A stretch of 64,000 nt of DNA from Anadara kagoshimensis (Eukaryota > Mollusca > Bivalvia > Arcoida > Arcidae). Positions 24,414-36,400 of this stretch are shown here, in pieces. The translations under genes and the position numbers were made by a program. The stretch is from contig CM037874.1 of the NCBI GenBank assembly GCA_021292105.1, positions 23,061,534 through 23,125,533 of the forward strand. The letters run 5' to 3'. Each line of letters opens with the position of its first letter. Positions within the stretch are counted from its first letter, which is position 1. The notes beneath the pieces were generated by a model. The model made no database searches and had not been told where the DNA came from. It saw only the letters and a program-made list of their open reading frames with translations.

Positions 24414-27400
24414 TTAATGCTGATTATTTGGACCAGCAAGACATATTGCTTTGAGTGGAGGTCAACATCAGAGATCCTACCATTTCTATGTTTTCCTACA
24501 CAGTTAAACCTGTCTATCAAGGCCACCCAAAGGAACCAGTAAAAGTGGCCTTAATGGACAGGTGACCTTTGTATACAGGTTCAAATAATATGAATAAAGA
24601 ACAATTAGGATACAATTATACTGGCCTTTATAGGCAGGTGACCATTATATAGATGTGGCCTTGAGGGCAGGTTGGGCTGTATTTCCTATAATTTTTTTAC
24701 CCTTTTCTTATATTTTCCTATCATGATTTTTGTTACTGGAATTCAGAATGGGGACATTTTCTTGCATTTAGTACATATATGAAACAACATTCACGTTTAT
24801 GTATTTTTAAACCAGTAAGTATACATTGCAGTTGCCAATATTTTATGTTTGTTAGTAAAAGGGGGAACAGAAATGGCTGTAGGAGAGGCCATGGATGTAT
24901 ATTTTTGTGCAAATTATTTAAAAATATTCCTATAATTTTAGTGGAAACTCCTATAATTTTCTATAAAACTCCTATAATTTTGATGCCACATTCCTATTTT
25001 TCCTATATTTTGGACCTCAAAATGGTAGGATCCCTGCAACATGTAACGATTAGAAGTCAGCGCAATATGTAAACATGCTGGGCAGCTGACAGTGCATGTA
25101 GGTAGAAAAATCGATAATGCATGCAACAGTCATGACTCGACTGTGTGATGAAGCGAAACACGATATTGACGTCACTACGTCAGATGTATGTACAATGTAT
25201 GAGTACATTGAAGGTCACGGCCATATTTGTTTTCATTGACGACAAATGAAGGCTCTTGGTTTTTTGCTTTTTTCAGATATTGACACCGCATGCACCAGGT
25301 ATAATACTTTGTTAAAATAAATTACAATAATATTGTAATACTATGTCAAAATTTCAAAGAGAAAAGACCATGGTACAAAAAACGTACAAGTTTTAAAAAT
25401 CGAGTCGAGTTTCATGCTGATTAGGCTACAGTGATTTTTAAGAGAAATCAGGTGCCGTCAGAAAATAGAGGGTTTTTTTGCAAGTATGCGTGTCATCCAG
25501 AATTTTTTCATACATGCGTAATTTTAAGTTCATAACAAATCTGCTGATAATGCGTTTACACCCATAAATGCAAATTTTACCGTTAAAATACGACACTGAA
25601 TTTAGTGTACACTGAAGCTCGCGGCCATATTTGTTTTCATTGACGACGAATGAAGGATCTTGGTTTTTTGCTTTTTTCAGATATCCACACCGTATGCACC
25701 AGGTATAATATTTTGCGAAAATAAATAACAATAGTATTGTAATGTTATGTCAAAATTTCAAAGAGAAATATTCATGATACAAAAAACGTACAAGTTTTAA
25801 AAATTGAGTCATGCTGATTAACAGTGATTTTCAAGAGAAACCAGGTGCCGTCAGAAAATCGCGAATTTTTTGTAAGTATGCATGTCATCTCGGATTTTTT
25901 CATACTGCGAAATTCTAAGTTCATGACAAATCTGCTTATAATGCGTTCACACCCATAAATGCAAACTTTACCGTTCAAACACGACACTGAATTTACTGTA
26001 CACTGAAGCTCGCGGCCATTTTTGTTTTCATTGACGACGAATGGAGGCTCTTGGTTTTTTGCTTTTTTCAGATATCTACACTTTATGCACCAGGTATAAT
26101 ATTTTAAGGAAATAAATAACAATAGTATTGTAATGTTATGTCAAAATTTCAAAGAGAAATATTCATGGTACAAAAAACGTACAAGTTTTAAAAATCGAGT
26201 TGAATTTCGTGCTGATTTTCAAGAGAAATCGGGTGCCGTCAGAAAAGCGCGAATTTTTTATAAGTATGATATGTCATCTAAAATTTTATAATACATACGA
26301 AATTTTAAGTTTATGATACATGTGCATATATTGCGTTTTCACCCATACATGCAAATTTTACCGTTAAAATACGAAACTGAATGTGACCGATTGTTTTCCG
26401 GTGTCGGACACTTGACAAAAAATAATCCCGTTTTTTCGACCGCGGAAGGTTTCAAAAAACAAAACCGAAACACAATTTGCTCTTGGCGTTTCCCCTGTGA
26501 TTTTGTTTACTGTATAACGTGAAATATTTGTGATTTGTGATTTAAGTGAAAAAAGTAACTGCTATGTTTTCTACATGTAAAAATACAAATGGTTTACCTC
26601 CATGCTCGTTAACTGGAAAAACAAGGACATAGGTACACATTTCCCAATGTTAAACTACAATAGTTTCTCCCCATGAACATTTCCTGTGACACAGTATATG
26701 TACAGTATACTTTGTGTAATCTTGATTCTGTAGTTATTTTAATGTGGCAGTTTATACAATTAAGTTAGCTTTGTTGTGTAAGCATTGGTCTCAAATTACT
26801 GGTAGTTTGCTCAAGCAACTGTAAATGGAAGTAGGTGACCTTTTACCGAGATATATTTTTTCTGATGAACAGAAATCTGTTTTTCAGTACCTGTGACTCT
26901 TGTTTCTTTATTGCAGCTAAGAACTAAAACATCAGAATCTTCACCGACTTCTGAGAGTCCCAAGCGAGCATTTCTTAAGAAAGGTGTTGGATTGTCACGG
27001 TTTGGTATGACAAGTAACCAAAAACCTCAAGGGAAGACAGTTATAAACAAAGCCAATGTAAAATCAACCCTACCACAGGGAGCGATAGTCACGGGTAAAA
27101 CTGAACAGAAAAACAAAATTAAGGTTGGTATCAATCCAAAAATAAGGTGGAGTTAATGATAGTGGAGTTAAGTACAGTTCAACCTGCCTTAAAGGCCACA
27201 TCTATATAAGGGTCACCTACTGTAAATTGGGAAATTCGCGATCGTTTTATTTTGGCGTAAATTCGCGAGTGAAACGAGTCGCGAAAATAAAAGATTCGCA
27301 AAAAATAAGCAGTAATTAAAATTATACCTACAGAGTCGCGATCACACGAAAATTAAAAGACGCAAATAGATATTAAAGTGCGTTCACGCGAAAATTAGAT

Positions 27401-30400
27401 GACGCGAAAATTTCCCAATATACAGTATTTATAAAGGCCAGTAGAATTGTATTCCAATTGTTCTTTATTCATATTATTTGGACCTGTATATAAAGGCCAC
27501 CTGTCCATAAAGGTCACTTTTACCCGTTGGATGGCCTTTATAGACAGGTTTGACTGTAATGGAGTTTTACAACCCAGTCAAGATTTTTATCAAGGTGGTC
27601 AGTTCATGACTGGTGGAGGAAATCGAAGTGCTGACCTTGGGCATGGAAACCCATATAAAGTCATTATTCTCATGTCAATCACCGAAGCCATTAAATCAGA
27701 AGGTATAAATAGTCTTTGTTATTTACAGGTAGTATGTTTTCTATACCTGTTATCTTAATTAGTGACACCCTGCTTCTTCAAAAAACAAAGGCAATTAGTC
27801 AAGTGTATACCGATACAATAACCATGTTATCAGATGATTAAATACACTTTTCAAATATTTTCTATAATTAACTCTAAAAGGTAAATAAAAAAAACTATTT
27901 AAAAAACTATAATAAAAATCGTTTTTTAACAAATCTAATAAAATAGTATTTAAATATGTACTACATATGTTTCACTCATTTGTAAAACAATATCAGCAAT
28001 ACATAATAACTCGTTCATAAGAGGTGACCCTCTATATAAAGTCCACCTGTCTATTAAGTCCATTTTTGCCCAGTCCCATGGGTGGTCTTTATACACAGGT
28101 TAAACTGTATATAGAAATTTAGCAATAAGTCTCATAAATAAAATTAAGGAAATAAGTGAAAAAAATTTATTTTAATGAATAAGATGGAAAAGTAATTGAG
28201 AGGCATTGATACATTTATTTATAGTAAACCTGCTAACATTTCCAACATTTATGTGACCATTATTGTAAGTAAATTCTGACTTTAGTCTACTCACCTTATG
28301 TTGGAAACAGGTAGTTGTGTGAGGTAGCATCAGTTGTTCAAAATTATCTTATGTTTTATAATCTAAGGTTCAGGGCCTTTTGCCTTTAAACTTGGCAGGT
28401 TCCCTATACAGTTTTGAAAGTCCATATCATCACTGAAAGGTCCATGTGCAATTTTTATATAGAAAAAGAAGAATTATCCTGGGAAAAATGGCAGGTGCAT
28501 CTGACATTTGCAGCTTGAATATTAAAGGTCCCAATGTAAAATCAATATGTCCCAGACCTCCAACCTGGGGATTTTGGAACCCTTGAAGCATTGCAAAGGG
28601 TTCCTAAGACTGTCATTCTTTTCTAGGCATTACTGTAATGTCACTTTGATGGTAGGAGTAAAAATGAATTCAGATAAACGTCTTACCAATTGAGCTGTTG
28701 GATACAGAACAGTTTCAACTTCTATTAAGTAACATAAATAGAATAAGTTGGAAGGTGTGTGTTGTTAAAAAATTAGATTTTTATATATTGGTTTTTTTGT
28801 TTTCACAGCATTCTACAGATAAGAAAACATCTAGATTGTCACCTAAACATTCAAAATCGGTTAAAAAATCACCAGTTACATCACCAAGAAGAGAGCAAAT
28901 ACAAACAAATCTGAAACTTATTGCTAAAACTGGGACTCAAAAATCTACAGCTAAAGAAGAAACTTCATACCACAATAATAACTCTAAAAAAGTCAAATCC
29001 CCACCAGGGTCACCTGGAAAGGCACAATCAAATCATAAACTGAATGCTAAAGTGGTGAACCCAAAGTCAGCAGGAAAGGAAGAAACTACACTTCAACACA
29101 AGAAGGAAAAGAAAATGTCTGACCGAGTGCATATAAATAAACAATCAGCTAGACTGGATCCCTTACCTGATGATGCTTCATTTATAGATAAAATAGAACA
29201 AAGGGAGAGAAATAAGGAGGTAATAAAATAACTAGTATACGTGTTAGTGATTTGATGATGATTATAATAAATATTCAGTCAATTATGACCAGAATTTAAG
29301 TGCTTGATTAAAGTACTGAATAATTAATGAGAGGTTTCTTTTTTGCTGGAAGAAACCAATAACAGAAAACAAGAAATACAAAAAAGTATTGCTTCTGCTC
29401 TTCTCAGGGGAAGGGGTTGTTTATGTTCCCTAGATCAAACACTTGATGCTGTACTACATTTTTATCTTTGTCCAAAGGATGAATACATGGCATTATATAT
29501 CCCTATTTACATTATATAGACTCTTCCATGTTTATAAATACTCTGCCAAAATATTGCTGACAGATTATATATTTATTGATAAAAAAAATCAAAATTTACA
29601 GCTGCACAAAGAGAGGAAAAGTATATTTATTTTGATTTTGTTGTTAGAGAAAAAGAAATTAAATTTGTTTTTTTTATATATTTATTTAGTTTGAACAAGA
29701 AGATCTTGAAGAATTTGAGATGTTGGAGGATTTTGCTGATAATGCTTCATTTTGTAGTAATTCTTCAATTGTTCAGAAAGTCATGGAGAGAGATAGAATA
29801 AAAAGTCGACTTGGTATACCTCAGGTAAAACATTAACTACTGTTGTTATTACATTTGTATTACCTTGTCTAAAGTTCCTCTGGCATGACTGACTGACAGT
29901 TTTGATGTCCAGTGATGAAGTTTTTGGTACACTAAAGACATCATCTGTGAAACACATGCACCACCACCCCCCCCCCCCCCCCACACACACATACAATGTA
30001 TACTGAAAAATTTCTGTGTTTCTATTCCTGGTACCCAAAATCACTATTGCCTAATAATTTCTGAGAAATTCTTTCAAAAAGAAACCTATTTAGTCTATTT
30101 TAACAAATTTGCGAGAAGCACTTTATGCAGGACTAAATTTTCACAAATTTCAGAAATTTGGCTGGTTTAAACTTGTGGAAACCTAGTTATTCTATGAACA
30201 TTTCATGTAATTATGCGTAGCATTTCTATTTGTCTTCTGTTTCTGATTTTAGTTATCTGATCAAGGATTATTGGTTGCCTTTATGTCATTGTCATCCAAC
30301 ATGGATTCATCAAGGGCCTATTTAGGGCCAAAATTCGACCCCATTCCCAATGAAAAAATGTTGATTTTTTTCCCCAAAATTGACTGAGAAAATTCCCAAT

Positions 30401-33400
30401 TAGAAAATTGTGTTGTTTTTAAACGAAAAACAAAGCAATTTTTGTGAAACCCCCCAAAATCAGCAAAATCAATAAAAGATTCTAGATTATTTTAAAACAA
30501 CATCTGCAATGGAAGATGAAGATAACCTTCTACATCAAGGCTTCTGATGTCGTGAGAAACCGACTTCTGACACAAGGTTTTCCCAAATTGAGCAAAAAGT
30601 TGATAGTTTTTCCGAATTTTTAGTTTAGGACCTTTTCCCAAAAGACCCTGATAAATCCCTGTCCAATATAAAAGAGGTATGGCGGGTTTGATGTGATTTT
30701 GTCCTAAATAGACCGTTTTGGTTTTTGAAAAATAAAAGTCTAAATATTCTTGCACTTAATTAATAAAACAGCAGTATTTTATTTGGCTTTTCAGATTTTG
30801 CCTCATACAAAGGTATATTTTACTGGTAATTTTCTTCATAAGCTCATCTTTGTGCTCTATTATGCTAAAAAATGAAAAATGAGGGGGTTTTCCAGTCTTT
30901 GATAATTATTTTCAAAGTGTTCTCCTCGGAAGACCATTTTTTATGTTATTGTTTCTGAAAATATTTTCAAAATGCAATCATTACGAGTTTTAAAAAAATT
31001 GGTCCTCTTAGGAGAAAATGGTCAATTTTTGAAATTAGGGAAAATTAAAACTGATCACTGCACATATAACTGATGTTGCATTTTAACTCGGCTGGCACTT
31101 ACTGTTGTGGTTAGCTCAGTCGGTAGCGAAGACGCTTTGCAACCTGTACGGCATGGGTTCAAATACCGTCCGGATACCTTTTAATTTATTCTTCTTCTTG
31201 TTTTTTTTTTATTTTTGTACAGCGTTCACGATAGTGAACGCGTGTACTATGCTGTCGCTTTCTTCCAAGATATCGAGCTTCTTTGCTATGAAATTATAAG
31301 ATATGAGTACACCTGGAAATAGTGCGCCTGGTAAATGAGCGTGAAAGAAGTATATCTGTTTTATCGTGAGATATGTATTCTGAGACGGGTAATGCATTTG
31401 GTTACATATGCACATTTGGAATAAATTTTCGGAATACATTTCGGAATCTAGTAAAATATTGCGACGGGATGCATCTAATAATTTCTGCAATTTGGCGAAC
31501 TGATCTCATGTTTACAATAAAAAGTAGTTCGAGAAGTTGGCGTCCTACGATGTAAAATCATAACTTTTTATGAAATGAACAGCAACGGCAGGTTGTTTAA
31601 TTAATTCTTCGTGAAATCTACGGAAATTTAAATTTATTTTGAAGGTTATGATAACGTATTTTGATGTTGAGGCAATTGTGTCATATTTTAAAACTGTTTA
31701 TCGATTAGATTTTACTTTCGTGAAAGGGAGATAATTCGTACAGTTGTTGTGTGCAAATTTTAAATACAGTCTTTTTACCAGTTCCGAACAGGGTTTCATA
31801 TAAGCGCTGCTGCAGACGTCATCCACAAGCAGAGGAAATAAAATTTATGTGGTGTAATAATACAGATGTTTACTGATTCCAAAATATCGACACCTGTCCT
31901 CAAAAACACGTGGTAGTATGTTGTGATCACGATTTGTTTACATCGTTAAACTAGGTCACCAACAATCTGTCGACCTGTCGTGCACATACATTTAGGAAGC
32001 GGTTGAAGTTTATATTATTTAAACAATTAATGCCCATACATTCAAGTAGAAGCAAATTGAGAAAGTTATTTTTCGATTCCTTTAATCAGAGACATATAAG
32101 TCTCTGCTTTAATTGAACGGGGTTGAAATTTTAGATTATTCGGTAGTAAAAATTCGGAACTGGTAAACCAACTGTACTTCACCATTAACATGAAACGGGA
32201 ATATTGTGAGTGATAATCAGCAGTTAATTAAAACCCAGATTAACAGCAAATGATCCAGTTACATACAACCGCTAGAATGTACCCCCTCATAGCGACGGTA
32301 GGATCTGCAAAACTCTACTTTCTCTCTATCCGAAATGACAAAACGATCGGGTACAACTTTTTTAAATTTCAATTACCGCTTGTCTTTTTCATATATTTAT
32401 GAAATTATTATTTTCTACCATTTAATTCAGCAATACATGGTTTGGTACATTGTTTCCTTTTCCAAAAAAACCATCCGTCGGACTATGCTTAGATCGAACC
32501 CCCCCCCCCCCCCCCCCCCCGAAATTTTCGGTTATATTCTGTCTTGCCACAACACAATTTTCCCAACTACGCTGTACAACAGCACGTCAGTGCTATGTTT
32601 TATCTTATAAAATACTATTGTTAGATTTTTCCTTTACAAATATCAGTTTTTAAAAATGAGCATTATCTTCTTTAAAAACACTACTAGCAGATCAAGCCAG
32701 GTTACATTTTTGTACAATAAATCTACGCATATCACCCGTGAATTCTTAGTGAAGCATGATGCAAGTTAATACTTTATTCTTCAAGTGTTTCTGTTTATTG
32801 TATGAAAACGAAAAATGAAGATTATGGATGTTAAGGTTTGTTCAATATCTTCGGCTCTACAAGTTTACACAAACAAAGCGCTTGTTTTTCATAGACCTGG
32901 TCTAATTATAGAACGCGAAATCCTCAGGTGTTTAAAAATACACCGTTACGTCATTCATCCATTCAAGCAGGGGGCAATGTGAAAAGCGCCTATCAAACCC
33001 GCCATACCTCTTTTCTGCTAATAAAAGGTTTTATACCCCTGTTTTGAACCGGTTTACCTCTGTTCTTCTGCCTGTCTGTCCATCTGAACAAATATTTTCA
33101 TAACTGTTTTTTCAGTGACTACTAAAGACAGCAACTTGAAATTTTTTATGGGGGTGTAGTATGAGGCCCCATAGTGCAAGTACCGATTTAAAGTCTGCCT
33201 GACATCCTTTTCCTGTTTAAGAACTTATTTCATTTTTTCGACATCAAACATTTTTTTCAGCAACTACTAAAGACGGCCACTTGAAATTGTGTATGCGACT
33301 TAAGTATGAGGTCCCATACTGCAAGTACTGATTTCAAGTCTGTGAACATCTACTTCCTGTTTAACAACTTAATTTATTTTTCGGCATTTGAGGTCTATGG

Positions 33401-36400
33401 TTGAAGTTAAAAGCGGGGATATACTAAGTGAGCAGTAGCTCACAGATTTCTTGTTCCCCATGAAACTAGACATTCTTCTGATAACAAATGTTATATTTTT
33501 TTTCAGTCCCCTAGAACATCTGTGGCTCAGCAGATAGCACTTGCTTCAAGGAAAGATGAATTGAAGAAGAAAATTGAGTATGTTATTTTTTTAATATAAA
33601 CAATATCAAGTAAGATTTTGGTTGCATAGCAGAGTTTACTTTACTGAAAAAAGAACTTTAGAATCCTTAAATATGTATGAGGTTAAATTTTCATAGTTTT
33701 ATAGTTTGAAAATATTTCATTGGGAGGCAATGGTTATTTTTGTAAAAGGTAATCTCAATTGGGGCCTTGGTAAGTTTTAGTTGATGTTAAACTTCATGGT
33801 ATTTAGATGTTTTTATCCATGAAAAAAACCCAAAATCTAATCCTCCATAAATATTTGTGATTTTAAGGTATTTCATTCATTCTGCTCTGAGGTTTTAATG
33901 TTTTTGAATTTAGTTATTTAAATCATTTAATGCATATTGAGTTTTCATTCTATATTACCACAAAGTTTTCACTTTTCAATATCATAAATCTTTCAAATTA
34001 TGGTAATGTTTTCTGATTGTTTCCCTGTTTTGTTATCATAAATTTTAAACTTTTTATTATGGTAAAGTTTTTTATTTTTCATTTTTTTTCCAGTCATGCT
34101 CTACAAGAAGAGCCATCTAAAAGTTCAGAAATTCCTCAGAAAGAGAACGAGAAAAATCACAAAAAGTCACATTCCAATAAAATGTCTGACAGCTCAGAAG
34201 AGGAAACATCAGAAAGTGAAGAGGAAAGTTCTGAATTGTCTGAGGACACTGATGATGATGATGATGATGATCAAGAATCTCCTGTTAAACGTGTAACCAA
34301 GGAATCTAATAGTGCTAGAACTAAAAATAGATATGACAACAATGATGAATCTTCATCAGCATCGTCATCAGAGGATAATGATGAGGAGGAGGATGATGAT
34401 GAAAATATTGGTAGTGACAATGTTGTAAAATCACCCTCCAAAATAATGACACGGAAAATAGCCTCAAAAGAGGACAGAAACACTCTGAATACTGTAACAA
34501 ATTTATTACAGAAGCTGAACTCCGGGTCATTACGACCGGGAGATTCACATGATGATAGTCTAAATTCTAGCTCATTTGTTCCACAAGCTAAATCACCTAT
34601 AGTTATCTCTCGTGATACAGTGACGTCTAAAGGTGCTTCATCAAATTCAGTTATCCCAGAAACGGATGAAATGGAATTTCAGCTTCATAGTCAGTTTTCT
34701 AGTCATGCCAAACATTCTAGTCCGGTGAAGGAGGAGGACGACAAGAGTGATAGTGAAATGAGTGAAACGTCATCTTACAAAGCGTTAAATATTAGTGCTA
34801 AAATAGCCAAGGCCAGAACAGGCTCGACAGGTGCTGCAACACAGCATATCAATAGTGCTCTAAGTAAAAATAAAGACATAGAGTTTGATGACGAGGAAGA
34901 GTGGGGGTGATACAACTCTTAAAGAGGTTAAAGATAAGAGAACTGATAACAATTCTAATGTAGATTATATAGGGACAAAGTCAAATCCCAGAGTGACATC
35001 AATACTGATGACACGCCTCCTACCTCAAAACTAGTGACAAAATTATTTCCAAAACTCAAACCTCAACCAACAAAACAACAACAACAGGTAATATTTTTGA
35101 TTTTTTGTAAAATAAATGTGAAATTTTCATATACTGTAAAGCCACAAATATTTGAAGGAAAAGTACGAGGTACCGTTTTACTATTTAATTAGCTATATAA
35201 AAATCATCTTGACATTATATAAATATTACATTTCTGATAGGGTGACAGTCCATATTATTACACCTTATGTAAAAATCTAGCAATTTCATTGGATAAGAGC
35301 TATGTAACAATTTGTACTGTCACATAAAATTTATAATGTCACAGCGCTACGCGTGACTATGTGACAGTACTTTTGTTGAGTCGCCTCCCTTCACTGGATC
35401 ACGTCAGCGCTTTGAACAAAAACATGTTTTCAGTTGTGTCTACGGCAAGCGTCTCATTGTTATTGATATTGTTTACATTCGTCTGTAACAACAACGGATG
35501 ATGTTTGCCGAGGTTGACAATGATTATCTTGGCAATTTGTAAGAGTCTAAAGACTCTGCATCAACTAAACGGATCATTAAGCGGACTGTGGATACGTTTC
35601 TTAAATTTCTTGGCTCTAATGACTGTGCCATTTAGGCATTCCCGGTCGATAAATTGCCGAATGAAAATTGGTATAGACATTACTAAAGACGAAGGATGCA
35701 CATCATGTATTGGTAAAATAATACAAACATTCGGTGTAATAAAATAAATTTTACATTTCTGACAGGGTGCCAGTACATATTGTCACCTCTCGAAAAGCAT
35801 TGTCAGCCTCGGCTATCGCCTCTGCAAACAATGCTTCCTCGAGGTGACAGTATGTACTGGCACCCTGTCAGAAATGTAATATTTATATATTGTCACCCCG
35901 AGAAATTTCATTGTCAAACGAGGCGAAGACGAGGTTGACAATTTCCTATCAGAAATGTAATATTTATTTTATTATACCGATTGTTCGTGATTATTATACT
36001 GTGCAACCAAAGTATACTGGATTGAAAATCATGATAAGCAATAAGCAATTTGCAAGACCCTTGTAATATTAATCATATTTAACATTACTTTAGAAAAGCA
36101 TTTTACTAATTTAGAAGACGAATGCGTTCAAACCACATACGCAGTGTTTCTGCACATGTGACATTTTTCGTAATGTCAACCGCTCGCGTAATGTCACCTT
36201 GTGACGTCAGATTTTCTGAAATCCGAGGGTGACATTAAATTTACGCAAACGCCTATTAACCAATCAAATTTTGAGAAATTTACAAATTGTATATTTTGAT
36301 GTGTTGATATCATTGATTTGATTATCAATTTAGTGATTTCACTTAATTAAATTTTATTTGGTGATATCATTCTCTTCATTGGTATCTATATATAACGGTA

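Noticed and set aside
25438-26122. Two similar minus-strand open frames (LFI.KYYTWCI pattern), possible duplicated gene
   Set aside because: They are successive units of the roughly 395-bp repeat; frames differ by indels and there is no recognisable domain.
31103-31185. tRNA gene (TTAGCTCAGTCGGTAGCG and GGGTTCAAATACC)
   Set aside because: Acceptor stem halves do not pair and the anticodon arm is not formed; SINE head is more likely. The same applies to 46775-46860.
32335-32653. Proline-rich open frames
   Set aside because: They arise from the poly-C tract and have no other protein-like feature.
34017-34093. ATG at 34017 as start of a separate 297-residue protein
   Set aside because: The sequence before 34094 is a T-rich intron ending TTTTTTCCAG; the frame from 34094 joins the preceding CENPJ exon in phase.
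34909-34993. A small intron (GTGATA ... CCCAG) explaining the frame break
   Set aside because: The phases do not match: GG|A GTG gives the wrong downstream frame, and the removed sequence looks coding.
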